Source: Glandiceps talaboti
Lineage: Eukaryota > Hemichordata > Enteropneusta > Spengelidae
NCBI RefSeq assembly: GCF_964340395.1
Contig: NC_135568.1
Coordinates: 3,524,501-3,588,500 of the forward strand
DNA: 64,000 nucleotides
Reading direction: 5' to 3'
In this document: positions 36,801-49,055 of the stretch, one piece after another
Position numbering within the stretch: the stretch's first letter is position 1
Layout: each line of letters opens with the position of its first letter
Program-made: the position numbers and the translations under genes
The notes under the pieces: model-generated
Told to the model about the DNA's origin: nothing
Seen by the model: only the letters and a program-made list of their open reading frames with translations
Databases searched by the model: none

Positions 36801-39758
36801 AAGTAATATTGGGGGGGGGGGGGGTTAAGATAAGATTAGTGAAGTGCCTGGCTGGATAAATATAGCACACATCTTATGCATGTATCTCCCATGCATAAAG
36901 ATAATTTCCCTAAGGAACGCCAGTATTTCTAATATCAATAGTTTATCTGTAAATGCATTTATTTTAGTGGTTCTATCTCTAGCTGGTCTGTGTACAGATG
37001 TATGCATATGGGCTATATGTAAGTAAAATTGTTCACAATATTTTAGTATTTCTACATCTACCCGGTCGTTGCTCACATCTACTCAGATGTACCTAGAATG
37101 TACACTTATGCAGTTACATCAGCCTTAACATATACGCCTATTATCTACATTGTATCTACCTATCTTATCAGTCTTTTGGTACATTCCTATTGTTTTCCTT
37201 GAATTGTGGATTAGTTCACTTTAGGAATAGGTAAATGTAAAATGTTGATGTGTAAATGCAGTCAGTAATTTTATTTGGATAAACTACAAGGACTATATTT
37301 ACTGTACAGATTTTTTTTAAGTTCATTTTAAAATGCAATAAATATAATAATAAAAAATAATGAAAAAAAAATGCCTAAATAACAACTTTCTCCATACATG
37401 AATTGTACCAAATACAAAAAAAAAAAAAATCAAAAAAAAAAAAATCTTCAAATCTAGTTTGTTGTGCTGAACACTTGGAGACTAAAAGAGAACCGGGTCA
37501 CACTAAAGCCAATCATGAATTGCCAAAAAAAAAGAGATTGTTTCTTGAAAAACTTTGCGTTGAAAAGTTGCAAACATGAGATGTTGGTCTGCTGTTATAT
37601 TAGGCAGGATCTTGTAGTTGAATGTGGGTTGTTGTTACAACAGGAAGTAATTATCATTACACAAAGGAAGAAGTAGGCAGCTATTAATGGTCCTAGTACA
37701 ATCTCTGCATTATCAATTGCATATCGAAAAAAACATTTTTCAGATCATAAGTATAGTTTCAACTTTTTATTCATACAACGTGTACACAATATCAAATGTT
37801 GATGTTCCATATTATTCAATAAGTGAAAGTTCATGAACAGTTCAAGTTTTGCACAACAGCATGTGCCAGTTTTAGCAAAGTTCATTTCACATATTCAGAT
37901 ATTAGTTTCCAATTTTTTTTCACACGACACATGTATATAATTTGTAAATTTTGATACCCACTCAATTTGAGTCAAAGTTCTTGAAAAGTTGTTTGTCATA
38001 CCAACATGTGCCAGTTTTTGACAGAGTTCAGTTTTTGACACAGTTCATTTCATAAAACGTGCAATTGCACACACAATTATAGCTGTTACTAGAATTATAG
38101 TAGCTGAAATGAAATGGTTACTATAGAAGTGTGATAATGGATGGCAACATTTACCCTTTTTGTCACTACTCATTTAATAAAAAACATGTTTTTCTAATGT
38201 AAAAGGATTCTAGATGAGGTACAGTTGAACGCGTGATATTTTATCATTACAAGTATTCATACATCAGTTTTATAGTACAGTGTATGGTTTAAGTTTTCTT
38301 TCATTCAAGTATCACTTATAGTTTCTTGTGAGAATTAATGTTTTGAAGAAGACATTTTGTAGTCTTGAATGTATGGAAGGTGAGATTGTCACACTTACAA
38401 ATAATGTAATAATATAGTAAGTAACAGGCATGAACAGAAATTGTTGAACAAACATGGCACTGGGTGGTGGTGGTGGGGGGGGGGGGGAGGGGGGATACTA
38501 TCTTGCCTGGAGTTTTCAAACAGAGCAGGAAAAGTCTTTTTCAAATTCAACAATTTTCCTCTACATGTATACTTTTAAATGAAAATCCTGTAAAAAAAAC
38601 ATGAGAATTTAAAGTAGATTTTTGTTACCTGCTTCTAACCATCATAAAATATTTTGACACCTGAAATTTTGGGGGGAGGGGGGGAAGGGGGAAGGGGGGA
38701 GATGGTGAAAGACATAAATTTCAACTGATACTAATGGATACCCATACTGTTATTAAATAACAAAATGGTTTTATGACTGACAGATGACAGTGAGTCGACT
38801 GACACAGTTTCAAATGACACTCCATGATACATAGTTGCTTTCAAAGACACTGACAAAAACATCTGGAGTAATTTTGGATGTTATGTTGTCACAGAGTTAA
38901 AAGAATGTCTCTTGTTAATCAAATTGAATCATTTGTTGTTCTATGTGCCAGACATTGTTGTCTCTTTAAATATCTTAGAACAATAACCTGTTAAATACTC
39001 TGTAACAGTACAGTGAAAAACAAATACAATTGTCACCTGTGGTATTTTCTACACCTGGACTGGCAAATGGAAATCATTGTTAACTGACTTAAATAACCCA
39101 TTCTTAATAATGTACAGTACACTTAAAACCTTAAGTTCGAAAATTGTAATTTAAAAATTATTCATGAAAGACAAACTTATATCAACAGAAAACCTGAACA
39201 ACAATTTTAACAACTGTCATTGTGTCATTGGACACATCTAATGTTTTACAAACAATCATACATACATACCGTTTTGTAAGTATGTTTTCTACTCTGGGGG
39301 TCGATTCATATTTTGAGTCATACAATTCTTAGGACAGTGAACCGGTTTTACGGTGATAGGTGATACACTATTGGTTTCGCTCCATTTTTATTTTCGCACT
39401 CACTACTATTTTATCTATCGACATGCCATTGTCAAAGTCGACATCCCTGTTTTGCCTTGGTTTACATTTTAACAACACGTACAAAAGAAATAACATTTGA
39501 TGTTTTATGTTAGCATGAATCGATCTCTAAATGACAAATTTACTTCAATGTGCCCTCCTTTTTCCAAGGTCAAAAAAAGTCGAACATGGCGAGTACAAAT
39601 ACGACTATATGTGTACATCTATCTCTACGTGTTCATCGTAATATATACAAGTACCGCATAAAATGGCCGACGATATAGGGAGACACACCAATCTTAAAAG
39701 TATAGAATGTTTTCCTACATAATATACAGTTTTAACTAAAATTGGTAGAAATACTTAC
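33861..39758. other. Probable 5' intron of the DLK/LZK gene: no exon seen
   Basis: AT-rich DNA with no ORF of coding character on either strand. It holds three diverged copies of about 165 bp at 35500-35960 (CACACCTTTTA.CAACAGAAA, AAAATAGCTCATTTATACAA), a 14-base G run at 36811-36824, and G-rich tracts at 38461-38494 and 38669-38700. Confidence 0.5.
35500..35960. repeat. Three diverged tandem copies of about 165 bp
   Basis: CACACCTTTTA.CAACAGAAA, ATTTTTA.CAAATATAATATT and CTCATTTATACAAAATT recur in order with moderate divergence. Confidence 0.7.
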
Positions 39759-39920
39759 CTATGGTGACACCTGAAGATACAAAAGGCAAGGAAAAACAAA
39801 TCCACAATATTTCCCGGCAATCATCCAACAAACACTCGCTTTTTCTCTTCGCTATGGCTTCTTCTTTTGGATATCTATTAATTTTGGCTGTTGTAACAAA
39901 TGTGTGTCTTCCTTGTGACC
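39759..39920 (-). other. Candidate noncoding 5' exon of the DLK/LZK gene
   Basis: The minus strand has a strong donor, CACCATAG|GTAAGTATT, with GT at 39758-39757. Coding exon 1 has an acceptor just 5' of its ATG, so an upstream exon is needed and this is the best donor seen. The right end is arbitrary because the transcription start is not visible. Inference only. Confidence 0.35.
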
Positions 39921-41212
39921 TCCTAAATGAAGACTAGTTATACCAATATGATTCTTCCAAGTTAAGAACACAACCGATATTCTTGTCAGATGTTAAACAA
40001 TGTGTAAATATATGTCCTTTTCCGCTGCAAAATTCCAAAATCTGTAACATTTCCGCTATTAAATTTACCGAGAGGAGGAGTGTAGATGCTGGCAAGAATA
40101 GCAATCATGTGATCGAGCAGCTACTAATTATAGAATTTACGTCATCTACGTCATGATGACCCATAATGCATTGCTTTCAACTACGCGAGTGTCCTCATTC
40201 GATATAGTGAATCACCTTTTCACTGGAAGCAAATTTAATAAAACAGGTTGAGGTCGCAATGAGTGGGCGAACACTTCGATCGAGGAAATTCCTATGAATT
40301 CCATTGATAAGTAATACCTGTATAGATTATAGTCGGAGTCATAGAGACAAAAGTTCTACATACCTCGTATGAATGACTGAGTCAACTGAAAGGCAATATT
40401 TGGCCCACGCCGAGCCGTATTCAATAGCTTCGATTGAAAAATAAGTTCAAGAAAAGGGGAATCAATGACTGTACGTTTAATATGTTTATTGCTACAGAGA
40501 ATGTACTCGCCCGTGAAAAAATTGTAAGTTCTGACGGGGCACGCGTGATTATCTTCATCTGTTAGCTAGTCATGTCAGCTTACGTTGCACATATTTCGTA
40601 CAAATTTATTTAAGTTCGAGTTATATATCTCTGCCAATTTTATTACTAAAATCAGTCTTCATTGCAATCAACGTCTTACATCAAGTGACTTTTTATATCA
40701 ACTTTTTAAGCCTGAAAAGAAGTAGGGCGGGAGGAGGCGGGTCTTATATTCGTCTTTCCTCTGCCACTCCTGAGTCCCATTCAATAACTGGTAATTACTC
40801 ATTGTTGGTGTTCCTTATTCGATTTCCTCCTTCTTCCTTCAAATTTGTAAGGGACTAGACGATCGCACGATGTAACACCAGCTCAATAAACCAATGACCA
40901 CTAGTGGTCTGAGAATAAACGAACCGTTGGGAGGGGGGTTCTGGCGTCAATGCGATTGTTAAACTTCATTTTCGCACTCAGCTAACCAAATTTCGAAAGC
41001 TTTCACGCCTTCAATGATGACAGAGTTTTTACTAAAAGTGACTTCTAAAATAATGTGATATACTGTAGTACATACAGTGCTGGATTTCTAATAGTATTTT
41101 TATGTGTTTACCATAATGTTTTTACATTGTATAAACCGCTACAATTTTCATCATGGTTTACATGATTGATAAGTCGATATCGCACTCGAGAACGTTTTTT
41201 AACGTTCGTTTA

Positions 41213-41250
41213 GGGAGAGGGGAGGGGGAGGGGAGGGGGAGGGGAGGGGG
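41213..41250. repeat. (GGGGA)n tract
   Basis: GGGAGAGGGGAGGGGGAGGG-type purine tract with repeated runs of four or more G on the plus strand. It is G-quadruplex-capable and lies upstream of the inferred DLK/LZK promoter side. Confidence 0.85.
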
Positions 41251-41877
41251 TTTGTCCTAATTTAAATTAACGAAGTTTGCAGTGAGCTTGTGCGATGACG
41301 TGACATGTGCGATCGTCACTGAACTTGTGTTCCGTTCCATAATGTACTGACCCGAATTCTAAGGGATGGGCAAGGAGGAATTCGTACTTCGTAACCGGGC
41401 CAATTTCATTTTTCGTAAACAATTGTAAAACGTTGGAATAAATTTAGCCCGTACAATCGTATTGAATGGTCGACGTACTGCGAAATGAATTGTTTATTGT
41501 ACAGTTTAGCCCTTACAGGGGGGGGGGGGCATTCACTATAAATCTGGTTTAGCTTTTTGCAATGTATTGAGCTACAAACACAGACTTAGTTAATATTTAA
41601 AAAATTAAAAAGAAGAAGAAAAAGCAGAATTTTAAAAGTGTAAGGTGTGTTAACATGTTGGTCAGTAAGGCATACTTTAAACAGCCTGAATGGCTCAGAA
41701 TATCAATTAATTAAAGTCAGAAGGAAAGTTTGAAACATTTGTTTTATTAAAGTTCCCAATTTTCAGCAATAAACAGTAATTTTTGCTCTGATATGCGCTC
41801 GTGGGATCGCAATCTTGACGTTGTGATTTTCAAAATCATGTCGTAGATGGCGTTATTGAAAACCATTTCACCAGCAA

Positions 41878-42582
41878 GTACTAGCATGGGCATCATGGAA
41901 CAATAAAGCTAAGATTATGAATATTTATAATCTAATAACAATAGTATGTAATACAAATACGCGTAAACAACGTATGTGCGTGAAACTGACAAGTATGAAG
42001 TGAGTGGACGATTGTGACTGTATTTTTGCAATAAAGCTTACTGATGTGTATTTTCAGTGTTCACCTCCTTCCTTTGATGTAATAATGTCCAGATTCAACG
42101 AGAATATCTATACCTTACATCGACGTTGGTGGCGCACTTTCAAAACGAAGCGCGAACGCGAGCAGACGATCGATATTTTGTTGCGTTGCTAGGAAGGACG
42201 AGGAAGCGCTCTCATATTCATATGAAGACAGGGTATGAAATCGCTCGATGTAAGGTAAACCAGGAAGCTACCGTGTAACGGCGGTGGTACGGGGACATGG
42301 TGTTGTTCTACGGTGAGAAAGACTAGGTTTTCTGGGGTTTCAAGTGTTTGTATTGATATTCTCGTTGAATCTGAAGATTATTACATCAAAGGAAGGAGGT
42401 GAACACTGAAAATACACATCATCAGTAAGCTTTATTGCAAAAATATACAGTCACAATCGTCCGCTCAGCCGCACATACATTGTTTACGCGTATTTGTAAG
42501 CTTATTACATACTATTGTTAAGTTATTCGATTATAAATATCCATAACCTTGGCTTTATTGTTCCATGATGCCCATGGTACTA
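41878..42582. mobile_element. Large imperfect palindrome / foldback element, about 230-bp arms
   Basis: The left arm (41878-42115) begins AGTACTAGCATGGGCATCAT and includes ATGTGTATTTTCAGTGTTCA and CCTCCTTCCTTTGATGTAAT. The right arm (about 42350-42582) carries the complements in reverse order and ends near ATGATGCCCATGGTACTAGT. The roughly 235-bp spacer has a further pair (ACCTTACATCGA / TCGATGTAAGGT). Arms are diverged by substitutions and small indels. No transposase was seen. Confidence 0.8.
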
Positions 42583-42599
42583 GTAGTCTTGTACTTGTC

Positions 42600-42847
42600 G
42601 TTCAACCGTCAACGTTTGTCGTCTGCTCCGAACGTGGCAGTCTGCTCAGTCTACGTCTGCAGTGCTAGTGAACTCTGCGGATTGTCAGGAACATTTTCTC
42701 AGTGAGACAGAATAGTTTATGGGAAATTATGAAGGAAATTTCTAAAGCAGCCGAGTTATCATTATTTGTACAAATCATCGCCTACAAGTTCAACTAAGGT
42801 CAAGGCATGTATGGTTCTTGAGTCTACAGCTGCAGAAGTGGAAACAG
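42600..42847 (+). other. Possible noncoding first exon, plus strand
   Basis: A non-repetitive stretch ends GCAGAAGTGGAAACAG|GTAAGTTCG, a strong donor on the plus strand, with only short ORFs. It could be a 5' untranslated exon of a plus-strand gene, perhaps the distant ROCO gene with the P450 in its intron. Position-based guess. Confidence 0.22.
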
Positions 42848-43433
42848 GTAAGTTCGTATATGTGTAATATCATAAACAGGAGAAAGTGTAAGAGCTGACC
42901 GACTTACCATTATTCAAATAAGAACTTTGTCTGGGATTCTGTCCTATAATATCAGTAGTCAATCCGGGTGGGAAATCCCCAAACCCGTTGAAAGTCTGTA
43001 AAGACGTAACTCCCGTAAGTACATGTAATCCTGCTGCCATGGCTATCTCCTCGTGTCACGCTACCGAGCCGCGAAGCATACCAACCCATTTCAATTTCAA
43101 ATACCTCGAGTTAAACAGGTGATTTATTGATAACTACTTTTAATGTACAGATTAGTATTAAGTATCAGATAAAATAAATGTCACTGCATGACACACGGCG
43201 TTCATGGTGGAAGTTTAGCTATCTTCAGTGTTGATCTCAGCTCCGTCAGGTTATGGATGTACATGTATTATCCCCCAGTCAGATATCTAGATCATAGATG
43301 TCTTGAAAGCAGCTTCATTGTTATGCAAATTATTATTATGGGGGGGGGGGGCAAACGAAACCATAAATTGTTAGTTCTTTACCTTATTTTTGATTGTTCC
43401 AATATATTGGTATAATATAAAATGATAAACCAG

Positions 43434-43590
43434 CCCTGGGATTGGTACACCGGTCGGTTTTGACCCTTCATTCACCCAGAAATTTAAATACACGTGACCT
43501 AATGGCTGTCACTACGAGTCGGTAGACTCGTTGTGACAAATACCCCTTAAGCCACTCGTGTTTTCCTTGGCTGAACAAACAAAAAATAGT
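43434..43590. repeat. Interspersed repeat family, copy 1 (partial)
   Basis: ACACGTGACCTAATGGCTGT, GTCACTACGAGTC, TTGTGACAAATACCCCTTAA and CCACTCGTGTTTTCCTTGGC match the copies at 47.4 and 56.4 kb. The core is an imperfect palindrome (CACTCGTGACCTA ... TAGGTCACTCGT in copy 2). Confidence 0.65.
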
Positions 43591-43995
43591 GAAGAACAAC
43601 ATCTAAATACGCCTTTGACTCTTCTTTTATGGGGACATATGCGTATTAGAATTTTTGAAAAGCGTGTACATAGTCTAAAAATTGGGTATCACCGTATTCA
43701 TTAATGTCGTGCTAATAGGAGAATTATGTAATAATTTAATCTACGTAATGTCTTTCTTTTCGTCTTACAAACGCCACAATGCATTTTAGTTGTAGTGTAT
43801 GTGTATAGTTTCTCAAAGAAATCTTGAAAAAAAACTTGGTCTAAATCGGGAAACGTTATGGATATTCGTTAATAGAGTTTGTCGTGTCACCAGAAGAATG
43901 ATTCACTACTTTATGAAGCTTTAAACTACTCCTGTTATAAATATTTCTGCCTTTTCGCTTTAATTTTGGCCCATTCCTTCATATATGTTAAACTT

Positions 43996-44174
43996 TTATC
44001 TTTTGATGGCGCGCATTTCATATTTTGGCGGCTGTAAAGTTATGTGCATTCTTCCCATCAATTCCGGAAGCGGAAACTCGTCATCAGGTTGGAGGTCATA
44101 GTTTTGAAGCACACAGCTGAAGACCAATAACAACTCCATCTTTGCCAACTGTTCTCCTAGACATATACGTGGTC
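43996..44174 (-). CDS. P450 exon 3 (haem-binding Cys and C-terminus)
   Basis: Begins with the split Gly then PRICLGEQLAKMELLL and ends MRAIKR-stop. It carries the axial Cys ligand. Acceptor CATTTTGCAG. Confidence 0.95.
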
Positions 44175-46885
44175 CTGCAAAATGAAAATACACTTTTTGT
44201 AGTCCTTTTCGATGTTTGATATCTCTTTAATAATGAACACTATAACCATTCAGGAAAGCAGGACAACACAATGTAAATTCCACAAAGAGAAGATACACTG
44301 CATATAACAAAGTTAACTGTCATGTTAATTATTACTGTGACGATTTTACACAAAAACTACAATACTCTCAGCGCAGAGCTACCACAAACAATATACAGAT
44401 TAATTTTGTCGAACTCCAATAAAATAAAAAACAACGCAATCCATAGCAGAGGTTAAAGTATAACATATTTAGACCAAGAACGATTTCATTTGATGTCAGT
44501 TCCGTTTGCTACCATTTTATATTTGTTTTCTATATTGGAACACAAAATTCCAAACATATCTTAGCTGCTGTAGGAAAAATATAAACATTGTAAAAAAAAA
44601 GATTGAATATAAGTTGATCTTACCTAAACCAAATGGTATATATTTATCTGGCCTTGTAAAGTTACCATCAGAATCTAGAAAACGGGCTGGTTCAAAAAGT
44701 TCTGGATGTTTCCATAATTCAGGGTCACGTAAAGCACTCCAAATATTGGGCAATACTAATGAGTCTTTAGGAATATCATACCCATTCACTTGGGTATCAT
44801 TTACAGTCCAACGTGGTACAGATAGTGGTACCGCACCAGCCAATCGCAGCACTTCAGTAATGGTAGCTTCTGTATAGGGTAGATTCATTCTGTCAGACAT
44901 ATTAGGTGGTCTATCCTTACCAACGACTCTGTCTAATTCTTCTTGGACTTTCTTCTGTATGTCTGGATATTTCAGCATGAACAACCATCCCCACATCAGT
45001 GTTGTGGTTGTTGTCTCCGTCCCTGCAGCAAACATGTCTAGTATCAAAGAATACTCGTAATAGTAGTGGTATGACAATCCTTTCACACCCTGCGAACCAA
45101 ATGGGTTTTCTTGGGTTTCTTTATCCCAGTCTTTTGTTATTTTCAAGAAGACGTCAAGGAAATCTCGCACGTTTTCAGGGTTATACGTTTTATCATGCTC
45201 TTTCAGGAAGGGCTCAACAATTCCATACATTAACTCATGATTAAGGAAGTTTTGCTTCCATGTTATAAAATCAAGGGCCGCTCCTGCACCACGAAACATG
45301 GACCCCAATCCCAAATATAAGCGACCAATTTCAAACATAGACTCCAGTGCTCTAATACAGGTGGTAAATCGTGGATCATTGTAGTCAAATCGTTCTCCTA
45401 AAATCATTGAGCACATCACATTGTATGATATGTTATTCATGTGTTCCATTGGATAAAATAAGTTCCCTTGGTGATTTTCAAATTCTTTAAGTAGATATTC
45501 TGACTCGTTTAATATTCTCTTCTCCATCAAAGCTTTCCCCATTCCGAAATTGCGAAGGTTGCTCAGAATTATTCTCCTCTTGAATTTCCATACTGAACCA
45601 TTTGATAGTACGATACCTAGATAAACAAGATTATGTTTTCGTTACTGTACTTTTGATTTCTTTAAGTAATTGTATGTTTTATCTTACATTTCATATTGAT
45701 TCTAATGACTTGGTAACATATCTAATGTATAAATTAGCAAAATTAGGCTTTATAGACAAGAATTTTACATATATCATCTCAAAAAGCGCTGGCTCAAATG
45801 AATCCAGTACATGCTCACATTTTAAATGAAGTTCGTGCATATCAATGACCTAATTTGCATAAAACGAAAAGACGTATCATAATGACAGAAATCTTGACAT
45901 ATGTATGCTCCATCAGATAACCACTGATAAATATTTTAGCTAAATGTTTGTGAATTAATTAACATAATTAGCATTGAAATTTATAATTGCATATATTCAT
46001 CGTTCACTTTTAGTATGTATGCGCCCAGGGATTTGAGGAAGTATAAAATACATGTGCCGCTATAGCTCTGTGCCAAAGAAATTCTAAAACGTTTTGAGCA
46101 CAATGTAGGAAAGTATTATATACAAACTGACATCATTGTTTTCATTTTACTAGTATATCTGATTTCGTGCAAACTATATAGTGAATTTTGCATCAATAAT
46201 GGATAAGTTCTGAGGTTGTCATTGTACATTCACAATGTATACTACAATAGCTATATCACGGACTTCGCACCAAAATAAACCAGAGTATCACGGACTTCAC
46301 ACCCTGAATGGAGACTTTGTCTAGTATCAAATGCAGCGTATTGCTCGAGCGAAAGCATGTTGATTGCTCTGCCACCAATATATATATTGTATGGACTTGC
46401 AAATAAATAAGTGCTGACATGTTCCCTAACTCTACCACGTGATGGATGGAATTCGTCACTATTTTAACGGTGGATGTCTTACCGTTGTCGATCGTGCCGA
46501 TCTTCGAGAAAATGGGAGGCCGACCCACGAAATCATCGGCCCTGTCGACCAAAGCTTTCCTTATAGTGTCATAGCTGTTGAGAACTACGACCAATTGAGA
46601 ACCTATACGTAATGTAAATACATCACCATACTTGGCTGCCATATCACGGAAGGTACGGAACGGTGTTGCACTGGCCACAGCAAACAGGTTACCTAGTACT
46701 GGAAGCCCCCAAGGACCAGGTGGTAGATTGCGATTTCTGGTTCTGGAGAAGTCAAATAACCAGAAAGCTATCAGGAAAGTTATCACTGCTAGTAAAGCTG
46801 TACGTAGATCCAGCCATTGTATAAGCTCGGTCAACTGCATGACTGCAATGATGTTCCGGGTAGTATAGTGGTAGCAGTTAATCAA
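43996..46885 (-). CDS. CYP2-clan cytochrome P450, 3 exons, 524 aa
   Basis: Microsomal haem-thiolate monooxygenase. Exons 46885-46483, 45616-44624 and 44174-43996 join in phase through donors GTAAGA and acceptors TTTATCTAG and TTTTGCAG (1575 nt). An N-terminal hydrophobic anchor (about residues 28-46) is followed by the Pro-rich hinge LPPGPWGLPVLGN, SNGSVWKFKRR helix C, I-helix AAGTETT (331-337), ExxR EVLR (389-392), FEPARF (442-447) and the haem-binding FGLGPRICLGE with Cys470. A second in-frame Met at residue 16 would give 509 residues, closer to the usual 490-500. All catalytic motifs are intact. Best guess is a CYP2U/2J/2R-like invertebrate enzyme; the substrate cannot be inferred. Confidence 0.95.
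44624..45616 (-). CDS. P450 exon 2 (helix C through the Cys-loop start)
   Basis: A single 993-nt exon starting with the split Gly codon and IVLSNGSVWKFKRR, and ending IPFGLG at donor TTAG|GTAAGA. It carries the I-helix, ExxR and PxRF motifs. Such a long uninterrupted central exon is noteworthy, since vertebrate CYP2 genes usually split it several times. Confidence 0.95.
46483..46885 (-). CDS. P450 exon 1 (membrane anchor, Pro-rich hinge, helix A-B)
   Basis: Encodes the anchor, LPPGPWGLPVLGN and YGDVFTLRIGS, ending GTIDN plus G at donor AACG|GTAAGA. An alternative start is at 46840. TATTTATA on the minus strand near 46986-46994, about 100 bp upstream, is a possible TATA element (weak). Confidence 0.92.
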
Positions 46886-47334
46886 TAATCATTGATAACC
46901 AGGTCGTTTTAAAACGGCTCATGCGCAATGGGCGAAAGCGGTACGGTCATCACAGTGTAACATAAAACATCAACCAACGCAGAACTATAAATATTCTATG
47001 TGCGATTATCTTTTTTGCTCTATACTTAAAAAATAACATTTATGATTTAGCAGCCTGCAAAATTTGACTGTGTATGAATACGAATCACAATAAAACTATA
47101 TTGAATATGTATGTAACTGCTAGAAATAGGGAACTAATGGATACACATTTGGTTCCGTTATTTTTGACATCTTCACTTATATTAACAGGAAATTAGAAAG
47201 ATTTAAAAGAATTCAAAGAAAGATGTAACAAAGGCCGTAAAAATACACAAATTCACTTATAAGATATATGTAACTACTCAACAACATAAATGATATTTCT
47301 GAATCCTGATGTCTTGAAAAGGCCTTTGAAACAT

Positions 47335-47530
47335 CCAAAATTGCCAGTACTTCCCCCGATTTTTCTTTGATATACTGGCGCTGGTATAGTTATGTTATTC
47401 TCCAATATTTTTTTTCATAACACTCGTGACCTAAAGGGTTGTCACTACTTGTCTGCCAATCCGTAGTGAAAGAGCCCCTAGGTCACTCGTATTTGTAAAA
47501 AATATAGTGGTGATAACAGCTAAATGTCGA
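47335..47530. repeat. Interspersed repeat family, copy 2
   Basis: TTGCCAGTACTTCCCCCGAT, TTTTCTTTGATATACTGGCG, CACTCGTGACCTAAAGGGTT, GTCACTACTTGTCTGCC and CCTAGGTCACTCGTATTTGT in order. The CGTGACCTA/TAGGTCACG ends form a hairpin. Confidence 0.7.
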
Positions 47531-47879
47531 ATAATTATGCTAACGATGGCCTCTGAAGATATGGATTTACAGTTTGTGAAATAACCACGTTTGTCCAAGT
47601 AGGCCTATACCTTGATGGCCACCGCTGCTGGGGGCATTTCCGTGTAGAACTTTGTGTTCTGAAAGTATGTCTTCCATCAGGTCACACTTATAGAAATAAA
47701 CGAATACAGAAAACGCTGAAACAAACAATTGATACTTTCATAGTTCAGAATCTATGTAGACTTTAGTCATAATTGTCATATGATTCAGTAGTTTCGACCC
47801 TGTCAATGCAAGCCACATCCAAGGGCGCCATCTTTCCGGTGTGCAACCATGTGACCCTATTGAACTGACGGCTTTACTT

Positions 47880-47960
47880 TTTATTCATATGTGCACAGAC
47901 AGTGTATTTCTTCCGTGTCTGGAATATGCGTCAAAGCAATTTTGCACTGAAAACGGCAAG
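47880..47960 (+). other. Possible noncoding 5' exon of the ROCO gene
   Basis: ACTGAAAACGGCAAG|GTAAGGAC is a good plus-strand donor about 1 kb from the P450 start, and TTTCTCATGATCAG at 51239 is a matching acceptor just before the ROCO ATG. Purely positional. Confidence 0.25.
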
Positions 47961-48777
47961 GTAAGGACAAATCTTGAGGTTAAACATTATATATACAGTT
48001 AGAGAGAATTTAACTTTTCAAATGCACAAGGGTAATCTATGATTTCTCGTTTGATATACTAGTAATAGTTCTCTGACTCGGAGACGTGATGAGAACCTTA
48101 TTTTCTTGACATTTATTAATGTATACATCCGGCATCGAGAGAGTTATATTTGCATGTTTTTATTGACACTAGTGTAGCAAAATTTAGAGATGTCCTGTAA
48201 AGGTATTAGTGGCCAAACTGTAGAAAAATTTGTGGTGTTTTAAGTGTCCTCTACAACAACTTAAAGTGTTGTGTTTATCAAAGCAATGTTCGTTGGGAAA
48301 CGTCGACACAAAATCGCCTAATTATACATTTGTAATCGTTCCCCATCACAAAGGTGTATTGTCGACTCCAAAGGGGTATTGTATGCTTCCTTTTCACAGT
48401 CGTGTTTTTTACATTTGATATATTACCTTTCAGTCAGATAGGACTCAGTCGTGGCTGTTTTAAAACCCGCCACATGTATTGCATTGCATACATGATTTTA
48501 TGTGTCATGACACTATCGGATGGTTTTCTGAAACCACTTAGAATCGAGGTGTGTATGGACACGCTTGACTAGCCAGCATACCATAGTCCTAAGTCGAAAC
48601 CTGTACATGTCATCCAGGCATACCCATAATCTGAAGTGGTAGAACTTATACACATACATACATACATACATACATACATACATTTTGTATTGGTAACGAG
48701 GAACTTGATAACACATCGAAATGTCACAACTTTCAATATATGAAATTGAAACATATTCATTCATAATGCTGAAAGAA

Positions 48778-49055
48778 TCACAACTTTTTAAAGGTTTTCT
48801 CTCAGTGTGCACCATCACTGTACTCACAACTTTTTAAAGGTTTTCTCTCAGTGTGCACCATCACTGTACTCACAACTTTTTAAAGGCTTTCTCTCAGTGT
48901 GCACCATCACTGTACTCACAACTTTTTAAAGGTTTTCTCTCAGTGTGCACCATCACTGTACTCACAACTTTTTAAAGGCTTTCTCTCAGTGTGCACCATC
49001 ACTGTACTCACAACTTTTTAAAGGTTTTCTCTCAGTGTGCACCATCACTGGTCAT
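48778..49055. repeat. 46-bp tandem repeat, about 6 copies
   Basis: Unit CTCACAACTTTTTAAAGGTT followed by TTCTCTCAGTGTGCACCATCACTGTA. Copies 3 and 5 carry GGCTTTC instead of GGTTTTC. GTGCAC is palindromic within each unit. Confidence 0.95.

Larger units (their letters stand above)
39921..43990. other. Intergenic interval between DLK/LZK 5' end and P450
   Basis: No coding exon was recognised. It contains GC-box-like GGGCGGG/GGCGGG at about 40725-40741, the GGGGA tract at 41213-41250, a G run at 41518-41529, the large palindrome at 41.9-42.6 kb, and a possible noncoding plus-strand exon ending GAAACAG|GTAAGT at 42847. Confidence 0.5.

Noticed and set aside
42004-42192. 62-codon plus-strand frame with basic C-terminal end
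   Set aside because: It lies in the left arm and spacer of the large palindrome and shows no conservation or domain.
44506-45244. Plus-strand frames opposite the P450 central exon
   Set aside because: Antisense shadows of the P450 coding sequence.
48778-49055. Regularly spaced repeats resembling a CRISPR array (also at 33.0-33.4 and 19.6-19.9 kb)
   Set aside because: The units are contiguous without unique spacers and the genome is eukaryotic, so these are minisatellites.
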